Source of the DNA: DUQW01 sp050953825
GTDB lineage: Bacteria; Bacillota_I; Bacilli_A; Acholeplasmatales; Acholeplasmataceae
DNA: 64,000 nt
Assembly (NCBI GenBank): GCA_050953825.1
Contig: JBMNNF010000009.1
Span: 143,262 to 207,261 of the forward strand
Direction of reading: 5' to 3'
Shown: positions 53,199 through 63,295 of the stretch, in pieces
Position numbering within the stretch: the stretch's first letter is position 1
How the letters are laid out: each line of letters begins with the position of its first letter
Notes under the pieces: model-generated
What the model saw: only the letters and a program-made list of their open reading frames with translations
Database searches by the model: none
Told to the model about the DNA's origin: nothing
Program-made: the position numbers and the translations under genes

Positions 53199-56100
53199 CT
53201 ATCTTTGAGCTCTAATTTGTCGTAAATTTTTCAAAAAGCGTTGATTGATTTTATTATTTTTAGAATCAAGTTGATCTTTAAATGTTTGATGTTCTAATTT
53301 TTCTTGTTGTTTCTTTTTCCTCAAGTATTTACGATATGTAGTTTCTTGAGTCTTAATTAATTCTTGGTTATCTTTATGATAAGTTTTTAAATCATCAATG
53401 ATGTTATCTTTAGTTTCTAAGTAATTATCACGATACTTAATGGAACGAGCGATTGTGGAGTTAAATAGTCGATAGTGTTTTGTCGATAAATCCTTTAATA
53501 AAGACTTTTTCTTGAGGTAAAATGCATCAAATTCTTTGGTATATGAATTAGTTAAATCTAATGTATTTTGTTCAAGACCTTTCTCAAGTTCCGTTTTATT
53601 AACATCTATTGTTTTAATATATTCTCTGCGGTAAATAAAAGTGTTTGAAAATTCATTGTCATACATTTGTAATTGGTTTTGAATGATATTAGCTCGAGAT
53701 TGGAATTTCTGATTGGTTTTTTCAACATTTAAATTATATTGATGTTGTAATTTTGAAATTGATAATTCATCGGGCTCGTCTAGTTTCATTTCTCTTTCTT
53801 TTTTCTTTAATAAAATTATTACGATAGTTTTGATTTAAATTATTCACTAAGATATGATAAGAAGAATTAAAACTATTCGAAATATTTTCTTGGTCTTTTT
53901 CTTGGTTAAAATACATACGAATGTTAACTTTTCTAAAATCATTTAATTTCTTAAAAAGCATGTTTTTAAAATCCAATCTTAAAGCTTGATGTTTATTGGA
54001 AAAGATTTCAATAGCTTCACCAGTTTTAGTTAAATTTAACTTTAAACGATTTAAATTTCTAATAATACAGTTAACATAATTTTCGATATTTTTTCGTAGT
54101 TCTTCAAAACTTCTTAAGTTGTTTTCGCGTTCTTGATAATATACTCTTCCTTCTTTTTTAACACGATTATTCAATTTTTTCTTCTTCATATTATAAATTT
54201 TTTTCAGGCGATTTAAACGATTATTATGATGAAGAATTTTATTATCTTTATACGCAATTTGTTTCTCAATTTGTTTTTTTAGTTTTTCTGATTGTCTAAC
54301 TTGATTATTAAGTCTTTCAACTTCCGCTTTTTAATCTAATTAATTCATCACTTGATTCTAAATCATGTTTTTCAGTTTTAAAAACTTGAATATCGCGATA
54401 TAATTGTGAAATTTGAATATTATCTCGATGGGTACTGCGGTCTAATGAAATCAATTCATTATTTAAAACTCGACGATCTTCAGTTAATTGATCAATATCT
54501 TGTCTAATAATTTCTTCGGAACTGTCATTTTGATCCATTATTGATTGAAGTCGGTTTTGATAATGGAACCCTGTTAACTCGTCTAATTTTCTTAAGATTT
54601 CATAATCAGTTAATTCAGCAAAATATGATAAGATTAGTTTACTTTCATCTTTTAATAATAGGGATTACTTCATTCATATAGTCAACTAATTGATAAAATT
54701 TTATCATTGAAAATTCAGGATGTAAGTAACTGATTTCGATAATGTCAAACAATTTCATCAATTTTCGTATGATGTTTAATTAAGGTTTCAATTAATCCTA
54801 AATAATAGCGATCTGCTTTTTCTGATTCTTGCCGGTACATAATCATATTTCTTTTAGCTTTAGCTTCAGCAATTTCATACTCGAGAGTAGCTTCGTGCTT
54901 TTTATTAACATTATCAAGTTTAATTTTAGTTAAATTGAGAAAATAATTCAGTTTCTTCGCTTTTTGATCATTAGCCATCAACTCCTAATTCCCAACTCGT
55001 TTTCAGCTTTTAATTTTAATAAGTCATGATCAAGGTTAGAAGAAAGTTCAACGTGTTTTAGATTTTCCCGTTCAATTTCTATTTCATATTCGTATTGTTT
55101 AATCAAAGTATCACGTTTAAACCATTTCCGCTTGAATTAAAAGCTGATACTTTGAAGTAACCATTTTTACATTGTTTAAATAGGCAATTTTTAAAATTTT
55201 GATCTCCAAATTACTATTTTCTGAATCAATCTCAAAAGAAGTTTTCACTAACTCATTATTATATTGACTAGCAGCTAATGCATAAGAGTTATTTCCAACT
55301 TGATCTTGAATCATAAACTCTTGACGCTCCGAACCTAAAGCTAAAATTCGTTCAATATAATTAATGTCATAATTATATGCGTTATTTAAAAGCCAAATCT
55401 TTTGGTTTTTTTCTTCTTCAAGTTTTTCAATATCTAAATTTAATAAATTAATTTGTAACAGACTTTCTTCAAAATATTTACCCGTTTTCCAATAAAGCTG
55501 CATACTCAAAAGAGACAAATTCTAAATCAAGATTCAATTTTTTTAAATTAAATTGTTCATAAAGGTTTTTAGTTATTACTTTATAATCATCTTTTACTGA
55601 TTTAACTTGCAGTATATAGGCTTTTCTTTCATTAAATAAAGATTTTCTTACTGGTTTAACTAAAGTATTTAATAAAGTTCGATCTTCTTTGGTCTTTTTA
55701 CTAGCATCGTAATTTTCTTGATGAGTTTTAATTTTATTAAGTAATCCTTGTTCTTTCACTTTAAAATCATCCTCAAGTTCCTGAAGTTCTTCATTTTGTT
55801 TTTGGAGAATTTGTCTTAAATCATTATCATAAGCATCTTTAGCTTCTTGAAAAGGTGTTTTTAACATTTCTGATTTTTCTTGAATTAAATCTTTGGTTTC
55901 CAATTCTTTAGCTAATATATTTTTTTCAATTCCTGAAACCTTTTCCGTCAATGCATTTATTTTATCACTATATGATTTATTCAATTTTTTGACTTCACTT
56001 CGATATTTTTGAGAAATCTCATCAATTTTAGAATTATAATAAATTGAAAAAGAAGTATGTAAATTTTTAATTTCCTTATATTTATCAGAATGAGCTAACA

Positions 56101-56718
56101 CATATTGTTCTCGAATTTGTCTATTTTTAGAAATTTGTTGTTCATTAGATTTGATTACGATCACGCGTTTGTTGCCTTAAGTTTTCTAATTTAATTTGAT
56201 ATTCGCTCGCTAAAACTTCCAATTCAATATCACGGTCATTTAAGAGCTTATCAGAATTTTCTAAATATTTCTTTTTCACTCCTTCAATTTCTTTATTAGA
56301 AGCTTGAATCAACTTATTTAATCGGCGATTAGCAATAATTATTTCTTTTTTGACATCAATTTCACGATTATCGATGATAATTTTGTGATTCGATTTTCAA
56401 TTCATCGCTATTATTTTGAATTTTTATTAGTTTATCATCATTAGATTTAATCGCTTCTTTCAAAGAAGCGTGATTATTTTCTAATATATCGTGATATTTT
56501 TTAGTTTCAAACTGAACCGTATCATAATATTGACGGTTGACTGCTAAGGCATATTTGACATCTTGCTCATATTTTTGATTAAAAAAATCTTTGAATGAAT
56601 CTAAAAGAAATTCATAACGAGAAAAAATGTTGTCAATCGCAACCTTAATCTTTTCATTTTCCTTTAAGTCATCGAAGAGTAATAATAATTTCGGCTTGAT
56701 ATCACTTTCTCGAGGCAA
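53199..56718 (-). CDS. Large coiled-coil protein, broken by multiple frameshifts
   Basis: About 3.5 kb of minus-strand sequence encodes one long helical protein of roughly 1170 residues, split in open segments at 56718-56368, 56164-55478, 55518-55117, 54981-54745, 54538-54317, 54189-53767 and 53789-53199. The gaps also read as coding in another frame (after 56368, for example, SNHKIIIDNREID continues), so it is one gene with indels. The composition is charged, Lys/Glu/Asn/Gln-rich with heptad-like patterns, with no membrane helix, P-loop or known domain. A TTG start at 56718 has AGGAAGTG upstream. It may be a structural or cytoskeletal protein; the family is not recognised. Confidence 0.65.
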
Positions 56719-56924
56719 AATATCACTTCCTAATAATAATTATATCATGGATATTGGTAAATATCACATATTTATCGCAATGTTATTAGATGATATTTCA
56801 TAATAATTTGTTGTATTTGTTACCAGATATATCTAAAAATGAATTTATTCATTTTAAAACTCGTGATTTCAGCCTTATATTATGGTATAATTACACTATA
56901 TTATCAAATGAAAATGGTGATTTC

Positions 56925-57478
56925 ATGTACTCATATTTAATTGGAAAAATTGTCCAAATTAGACCTAATTATATTGTTCTGGAAAGTAATAATATTGGCT
57001 ATGAATTAATAGTAAGTAATCCTTATTCATTCGAATTAGGTCAAGAAACTAAAATATATGTGTTTAAGAGGTTTCGTGAGCCTGATATCTTTTTATACGG
57101 TTTTAAAACATTAGAGCTAAAAGATTTATTTTTAAAATTAATTGGAGTTAATGCGAATTGGACCCAAGAGTGCATTAAGTATTTTGGCAAGTGAAAATAC
57201 TGGTGATTTAATTCAAGCGATTGAAGAAGGAAACGCCAAATTTTTAACTAAATTTCCGGGAATTGGAATGAAAAGTGCTCAACAAATTATTCTTGATTTA
57301 AAAGGAAAATTATCTTTAGAAGAACCAAGTGCTCCAAATCAACTTGAAGATGTAGCATTAGCATTAAGTGCTCTTGGTTATTCAAAAAGTAGAAATCAAT
57401 CGTACTTTAAAGAAACTTAAACCAAGTGATGAAGTCGATAAAATGATAAAAGAAGCACTTCAAATTTTATTAAAGTAG
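56925..57478 (+). CDS. ruvA: Holliday junction helicase subunit RuvA (frameshifted)
   Basis: Binds Holliday junctions and loads RuvB. About 185 residues in three reading frames: N-terminal OB domain (MYSYLIGKIVQIRP to GFKTLELKDLF), helix-hairpin-helix part (RIGPKSALSIL, GIGMKSAQQIILDLKG), and the C-terminal RuvB-binding domain (ALSALGYS then KKLKPSDEVDKMIKEALQILL). One base is missing near 57151-57156 and one extra A is near 57391. ATG 56925 has ATGGTGA before it; an extension to 56790 is not conserved. Upstream are a TATAAT box (56885-56890) and a perfect palindrome (56836-56855). Confidence 0.88.
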
Positions 57479-57487
57479 GGATTAATA

Positions 57488-58498
57488 ATGAGTGAATATC
57501 AAAAAAATTATTCAAGAATTACAGGAAAAATATGATGAAGAACAATCACTTCGTCCTGAACGTTTAGAAAGCTTTATCGGTCAAGATGACGTTAAAGAGG
57601 TTTTAGATGTTTATATTAAAGCCGCTTTACAAAGAGGTGAAGTCATTGATCATACTTTGTTGTATGGTCCTCCTGGCTTAGGTAAAACGACACTTGCTCA
57701 AATAATCGCTAATGAAATGGGAGTTAATTTAAGAACGACTTCAGGACCAGCGATTGAACGAAGTGGCGATTTAGCAGCAATTTTATCAACATTAGAATCC
57801 CGGAGATATTTTATTCATTGATGAAATTCATCGTCTCCCACGAGTTGTCGAAGAAGTTTTATATGCAGCAATGGAAGATTTCGTAATTGATATTGTTTTA
57901 GGAAGAGATTCTGAATCAAGATCAATTAGAATTGATTTACCACCATTTACCTTAATCGGTGCCACAACAAGGTTTGGTGATTTATCAGCACCTTTAAGAG
58001 ATCGTTTTGGTGTTGTTTTTAGATTAGATTATTACAATATATCTGATTTAGAAAAAATTGTCTTTAGAACATCTCATGTTTATAATACTAAAATTACTCC
58101 TGAATCTGTCAATAATTTAGCTAAAAGAAGCCGAGGTACTCCAAGAATTGCTAATCGATTATTTAGAAGAATTAGAGACTTTGCGCAAATCATAGGCGAT
58201 GGAACTATTACCACAGATATTTGTAATTTGGCATTAGACAAGTTAGGGATTAATGCAAATGGCCTGGACCAAAAAGATATTAATTATTTTAAAAACAATT
58301 ATTAATAACTTTGGCGGAGGCCCAGTAGGTTTAGAAACTTTAGCTGCCTCAATTTCAGAAGAAGCTAGTACCATTGAAGATGTTTATGAACCATACTTAT
58401 TACAAGAAGGTTATATTCAAAGAACTGCTAGAGGTAGAATTGCGACCGAAAAAGCTTATGATGAATTAAAGATTAAGTACTATAAAGGATTATTTTAA
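57488..58498 (+). CDS. ruvB: Holliday junction branch-migration ATPase RuvB (frameshifted)
   Basis: The hexameric motor of branch migration. About 335 residues: N-terminal LRPERLESFIGQDDVKEVL, Walker A LYGPPGLGKTTLAQII, then in the next frame Walker B region FIDEIHRLPRVVEEVLY, the signature GATTRFGDLSAPLRDRFG, and the winged-helix end FGGGPVGLETLAASI. There are frame breaks near 57798 (extra T) and at 58287-58290 (T run), and probably one between ATG 57488 and the GTG at 57492. It follows ruvA by nine bases. Confidence 0.9.
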
Positions 58499-59517
58499 TG
58501 AAAGTTAATGATTTTTGATTATGTTTTACCAAAAAGATTGATTGCGCAAACCCCACTAGAAAAACGAGATACCTCAAAATTAATGGTTTTAAATAGAAAT
58601 GATGATTCTATTAAACATCAAAACTTTTATGATATCACTAATTATTTTGGAACAAATGATGTAATTGTATTAAATGATTCCAAAGTACTACCGGCCAGAC
58701 TTTATGGTAACAAAATTAAGACAAATGCTAAAATAGAAATTTTATTATTAAAAGAAATTGAACCTGATATTTGGGAAATTTTAGTTAAACCTGCTCGAAG
58801 AGTAAAACCCCAAACTATCATCAATTTTTTCTAAATAAATTACAATTAGAAATCCTTGAAGTTAAGGATAAAGGAATCGCCATCGGCAAGCTAATCTATG
58901 ATGGTGTTTTAATCGAGATTTTATCTTTGTTAGGCGAAATGCCACTACCTCCTTATATTCATGAAAAGTTAAAAGATAGTAATCACTATCAAACTATTTA
59001 TGCTAAAAACTTAGGAAGTGCGGCTGCACCAACTGCTGGATTTCATTTCACAAATGAAACCCTTCAAAAACTAAAATCACAGGGCGTAGAAATTATTAAT
59101 GTAACCCTTCATGTTGGCTTGGGAACATTTAGACCAGTGGATGTTACAAATGTCGAAGATCATGATATGCATTATGAATCTTATTATCTATCAGATGAAT
59201 CAGCAAGTTTATTAAATCAAGCTATTAAAAATCATAAAAAAATTACTTGTGTTGGCACGACTTCATTAAGAGTATTAGAAAGTAATTATACCGATAAATT
59301 TAATGGTGGGTATTTTGAAACAAATTTATTTATCTATCCCGGATATAAATTTAAAGTGGTAGACCACTTAATTACTAACTTTCACTTGCCAAAATCAACT
59401 TTATTAATGTTAGTTTCTGCTTTTTACTCTCGAGAAAAGATTTTAGCGGCATACAATGATGCAATTTTACATAATTATCGTTTTTTCTCATTCGGAGATT
59501 CAATGTTAATATATTAA
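58498..59517 (+). CDS. queA: S-adenosylmethionine:tRNA ribosyltransferase-isomerase QueA (frameshifted)
   Basis: Transfers the ribosyl part of SAM to 7-aminomethyl-7-deazaguanine in tRNA, giving epoxyqueuosine. About 338 residues: MKVNDF then, after an extra T in the run 58512-58516, DYVLPKRLIAQTPLEKRDTS, NDSKVLPARL, a second break in the T run 58825-58830, then EMPLPPYIHEKL, GSAAAPTAGFHFTNE, VTLHVGLGTFRPV and TSLRVLES. The ATG shares a base with the ruvB stop (TAATG). ruvA-ruvB-queA is the usual Firmicutes order; tgt does not follow here. Confidence 0.9.
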
Positions 59518-59577
59518 CTTTAATATATTTGGTTTAATCAATAAAACAAGTTATAATATTATTAGGAGTTGAAGAAT

Positions 59578-59955
59578 ATGTACAATCTTGATTTTATCAA
59601 TCCTTTGACTTTAGCTCTTATTATTATTGGATTAGTAACACTCTTAGCAATCATAATATTAATCGTTTTACTAATTGTCAAAAAAACAAGGAGCAAGTCA
59701 AAACTACAATCACAAAATGAATTGGCTGAAAATATTATATCTGCTCTCGGTGGTATCGAAAATATCAAAGAAACTAGTCTATCTCGAAGAAGGTTTAATG
59801 TAATTGTATATGATTTAAACTTATTACAGCCAAAAGAAATGAGAAATTTAAAATTAGGGGCTGTAATTACTAAAAATAATGTTAAAATGTTAGTAAAGGA
59901 TAGTCCTAAGGAAGTATATAAGTATATAAATAGAAAAAAGAAAGAGGGAAAGTAA
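59578..59955 (+). CDS. Membrane-anchored PTS EIIB-like protein lacking the catalytic cysteine
   Basis: A 125-residue protein. A membrane helix (about residues 10-35) is followed by a domain resembling the glucose-type EIIB fold: LAENIISALGGIENIKETS at about 49-67, then RRFNVIVYDLNLL and LKLGAVITKNNVKMLV. Aligned with EIIB proteins, the phosphorylated cysteine is Ser69. The domain therefore cannot carry phosphate in the normal way and may be regulatory. The frame is intact in a region where most are not. ATG 59578 follows TAGGAG. It abuts the HPr gene with no gap. Confidence 0.7.
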   Translation: MYNLDFINPLTLALIIIGLVTLLAIIILIVLLIVKKTRSKSKLQSQNELAENIISALGGIENIKETSLSRRRFNVIVYDLNLLQPKEMRNLKLGAVITKNNVKMLVKDSPKEVYKYINRKKKEGK

Positions 59956-60236
59956 ATGGAAAAAACATTCTTAATTATTGCTGAATATGGTATTCACGCA
60001 CGTCCAGCGACTCGTTTAGTTAATGAAGCTATGAAATTTGAATCTGAGATTTTAATGGAATCAATGGGGAAAACAGTTAATTTAAAATCTATCATGGGAG
60101 TCATGTCACTAGGTATTTATCGTGGTGAAAACGTAAAAATTAAAATTACCGGCCCTGATCAAGAAAAAGCAATGGAAGGAATTACTAATTTCTTAACTAG
60201 CGAAGGGGCTAGGCACACTAGTCTAATGTTACCAAA
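59956..60236 (+). CDS. ptsH: Phosphocarrier protein HPr (frameshifted near the end)
   Basis: The PTS phosphocarrier. It has the active histidine in YGIHARPAT (His14 here), the regulatory serine in LKSIMGVMSLG (Ser45), and the ending FLTSEG. At a G4 run (60205-60208) the frame runs on into the next gene; removing one G gives a normal end (EGLG, then three residues) with TAA at 60234-60236, overlapping the peptidase ATG by one base. Ser45 suggests HPr-kinase control, consistent with the cre site upstream of bcd. Confidence 0.9.
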
Positions 60237-61280
60237 AATATACGAAGATTTATTTAAATTACCTGGCGTTTCTGGACATGAAGATAAAGTAAGAGAATAT
60301 GTCCTAAATTATCTTCATCAATATCCAGATTTTGAAGTCATTACTGATAATCTAGGATCAGTTTTTTGGTTATAAAAAGTCTAAAAATCCTAATGCTAAA
60401 ACCGTGATGGTTGGTGGTCATATGGATGAAGTTGGGTTTATCGTTTCTAATATTAAACCAAATGGAGCGATTAACTTTTTACCTATCGGTGGCATTAACG
60501 GCGAAGTTGTGTTATCACAAGTTTTAGAGATTCATACACCAAACGGAGTTATCCCAGGAATTGTTGGAGCTAAACCACCACATTTACGTCAAACCCAATC
60601 AACTAATTTTGAAGATTTGTTGTTGGATATAGGAGCTAAAAGTGATGAAGAGGCTCTAAGTTGGGGTGTGAGTTTAGGTCAAATGATTACATTTACTAAT
60701 TCATTTACCTATACACACAATCAAAAAAGAGTAATTTCTAAAGCGGTTGACAATCGTATGGGAGTTGGGGTTTCATTAGAATTAGTCAAACACTTTAGTG
60801 GTAAAGAATTACCTTTTAACTTAGTTTTAGGAGCTACTGTTCAAGAAGAAGTGGGCTTAAGAGGAGCTCAAACGATTGCTAATGTCATTAAACCTGATGT
60901 TTTTTATTGCAATGGATTCATCACCAATTAATGATTTATTAGAACCACAAAACTTAGGCAAAATGGGCGAAGGAGCGATGATTAGAATTCACGATCCTGG
61001 CATCATTTTACCTTTAAAAGTAAAAGACTATTTTGTTGATGTTGCTAAAAGATATCATGTCAAACATCAATTTTATATCTCAAAAGGAAATACTGACGCA
61101 TCTAAAGTGGTAACATCTAACGCTGGTGTTTTATCAACGGCTATTGTCTTACCTACAAGATATATCCACTCTAATGCCGCTTTATTTGAAATCGAAGATT
61201 TAAAAGCCGTTAAGGCATTAGTGGCTTCGATTATTGAAGATTTAGACGAGGAAAAACTAAATCATTTGTTAATTAAATAA
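60236..61280 (+). CDS. M42 family aminopeptidase, glutamyl-type (frameshifted)
   Basis: A zinc/cobalt aminopeptidase of the M42 (PepA/FrvX) family, about 345 residues once joined. Motifs: YEDLFKLPGVSGHEDKVREYV at the start, GGHMDEVGFIVS (metal ligand), SKAVDNRMGVGVSLEL (bridging Asp), VQEEVGLRGAQT (catalytic Glu pair), DSSPINDL and the C-terminal TRYIHSNAALFEIEDL. There are extra Ts in the runs at 60362-60367 and 60900-60905. It probably degrades peptides, as does PepO at 16 kb. It is translationally coupled to ptsH. Confidence 0.9.
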
Positions 61281-61302
61281 AACGACTAAAGTCGTTTTTT
61301 TA
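61279..61302 (+). terminator. Terminator after the M42 peptidase
   Basis: Stem AAAACGACT with AGTCGTTTT followed by a T run, right after the stop at 61280. Confidence 0.85.
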
Positions 61303-61379
61303 ATGATATATTAAATTTTGTTATAAAATATCTATAGAAACTTATGGGACCCTTAGCGGCCTAAAAAGGAGATTGAAAA

Positions 61380-62497
61380 ATGAAGAAAAAATTGACAGTT
61401 TTACGAATTGGTATTGACTTCTATTATTGGAGCAGTAATCTTAATTCTAGCATTAGTCCCTAACGTGGGATTCATTCAAATTTTACCTGGAGTTGCTGTA
61501 ACTATTATGCATATTCCAGTAATTATTGGAGCATTTTTATTAGGTTGGCGCGAAAATTTATTTTTAGGTGCCTTATTTGGATTAAGTTCACTATTAGTGG
61601 CAGCCACAAGACCAACAACTCCATTTGATATGGCGTTTGTTAACCCGTTAATTTCGGTCTTGCCAAGAATGTTATTTGCCTTATGTGCTTATTTTATCGC
61701 TCGCCTATTTAAAAAACTTAATGATATTAAATATGGCAAACAAATTATCTTTGGAATCATCACTTTAACTACCGCTTTAGGACTTTCTTTGGCGTTAATC
61801 ATATCACTAAAGAGTATGCATACCGTGATTATAATCAAACTAATAATGAAATTGTTAACACTAATTGTGAAATTATTTTATTACAAAATCATGATGATGT
61901 CTTACAAGTTATGCTGAATCAAGAAGTGATAGTGCTGCTAAAAAAGGCATTAATTAGAAAATACAAAGTTACAAGTGGTTCACTTAATATTTATTTCACT
62001 AAAGATCTTTCACAAATTAGAGGAAGCACTCCAGACAACATTCAAACTTTAATAACTACTAAAGAAAATCGAATTGATGAATTAAAAGAATTAATTAAAG
62101 TAAAAAGTGATGATGTTTTAGCAGATGGGACCTTGACAGTTGAAGCGAAAGAAAGGTTTAGTAATTATCAAAAAATTACAATACCTATTTCGATAGTTAT
62201 CATCATTGGTTTAGGAGTTTTATATTATTTCTTTACTCTTAAAAAAAGAAGGAACACACACTTATATTGCCTCAGTCTTTATTATCTCAACAATTGTTCA
62301 TACTATTTTAGTCATTTCTTCAGTGTTAATTTTCAACCCTAAAGTTTTTACTGAAACATTTGGCAATAAAAATATTATGGTAATTATCTTATCAATTGCA
62401 GCCTTTAATGGTGTGATTGAGGCATTCGTTGGCGCTTTAATCGGTACACCAATTGCGACATGCCGCTTTAATTAGGAAAGAAGGGAATCAAAGATGA
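61380..62497 (+). CDS. ECF transporter S component, pantothenate-type by context (frameshifted)
   Basis: A membrane substrate-binding subunit of an energy-coupling-factor transporter. MKKKLTVLRI, then after an indel near 61410 LTSIIGAVILIL, VTIMHIPVIIGAFLLGWRE, and FVNPLISVLPRMLFALCAY. A hydrophilic insert of about 120 residues follows (61800-62170), then further helices ending GVIEAFVGALIGTPIA. Breaks occur near 61410, 61815, 62241-62247 (A7) and 62461. The repaired stop (TGA) overlaps the coaX ATG, so the two are coupled, suggesting pantothenate as the substrate. ATG 61380 follows AAAGGAG. Confidence 0.7.
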
Positions 62498-63233
62498 TTT
62501 TACTATTTGATTGTGGAAACACTAATATTAAAATAGGTTTAGCTAAAGACCATAAAATTGAACAAGTTTTTAGAATTAACTCAGTAACTAATAAAACTCC
62601 TGATATGTATGCGATAAAGACTAAATCAAATGTTTGACCCGAAACAAATTAACTGGAGTTATTATTGCTAGTGTTGTCCCAGAAATTACCATCAATTTAA
62701 AAATTTTATCTAAAGATTATACGGAATTGAACCAATAGTTTTAGAACCAGGAACTAAAACTGGAATCAATATTAAGGCCGATCATCCACAAGAAGTTGGC
62801 GCCGATCTTATTTGTGAGCCGCCGCCCTTATTGACCCTAAACCAACAGTAATTGTTGATTTAGGAACGGCCAACAAATACTTGTATGTAAAAAATAAAAC
62901 CCTTTTAGGAGTTATTATTTCTCCAGGAGTTGTCGTTTCAATTAAAGCTTTAGTGGGATCAACGGCACTATTACCACATGTTGAAATTAAAGTTCCTAAA
63001 AAAGTTTTAGGAAACAACACTGTAGAATGTATGCAATCAGGAGTAATTTATGGGGTCGCTAGCGAAGTTGAAGGAATTGTTCATCGTATTCAAAAAGAAA
63101 TCCAAAGTGAATGCGATGTCATTATTACCGGAGGACTAGCCAAGCTTATTTCACCACTTGTTGATTTAAAAATGGAAGTAAGACCTAATTTAGTTTGGAA
63201 GGATTATTAAATATCTACTATTTAAAACACTAA
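62494..63233 (+). CDS. coaX: Type III pantothenate kinase CoaX (frameshifted)
   Basis: Phosphorylates pantothenate, the first step to coenzyme A. About 245 residues over several frames: MILLFDCGNTNIKIGL (phosphate motif), GVIIASVVPEITINL, the ADHPQEVGADLIC block, TVIVDLGTANKYLY, LLGVIISPGVVVS, and CDVIITGGLAKLIS. At least four indels are needed, the last (a missing T near 63195) giving an end NLVLEGLLNIYYL and TAA at 63231-63233. Ribosome site AAGGGA. Fits the pantothenate-type ECF gene just before. Confidence 0.85.
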
Positions 63234-63295
63234 ATAAAATAATATTTTTCGCTTTTGGATTATGATATACTGAAAAAAGAGAAAGGAATGATATA

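Noticed and set aside
56790..56924. Longer N-terminus of RuvA starting at 56790
   Set aside because: RuvA proteins begin at MYSYLIGK-type sequence; the extension is not conserved and spans the promoter.
59956..60375. A natural HPr-M42 peptidase fusion protein
   Set aside because: A one-base correction in a G4 run restores a normal HPr end and a TAATG overlap with the peptidase start, in a region full of similar errors.
61340..61375. preQ1 riboswitch before the ECF gene
   Set aside because: The A-rich tail is there, but the conserved loop and stem sequences of preQ1 classes are not.
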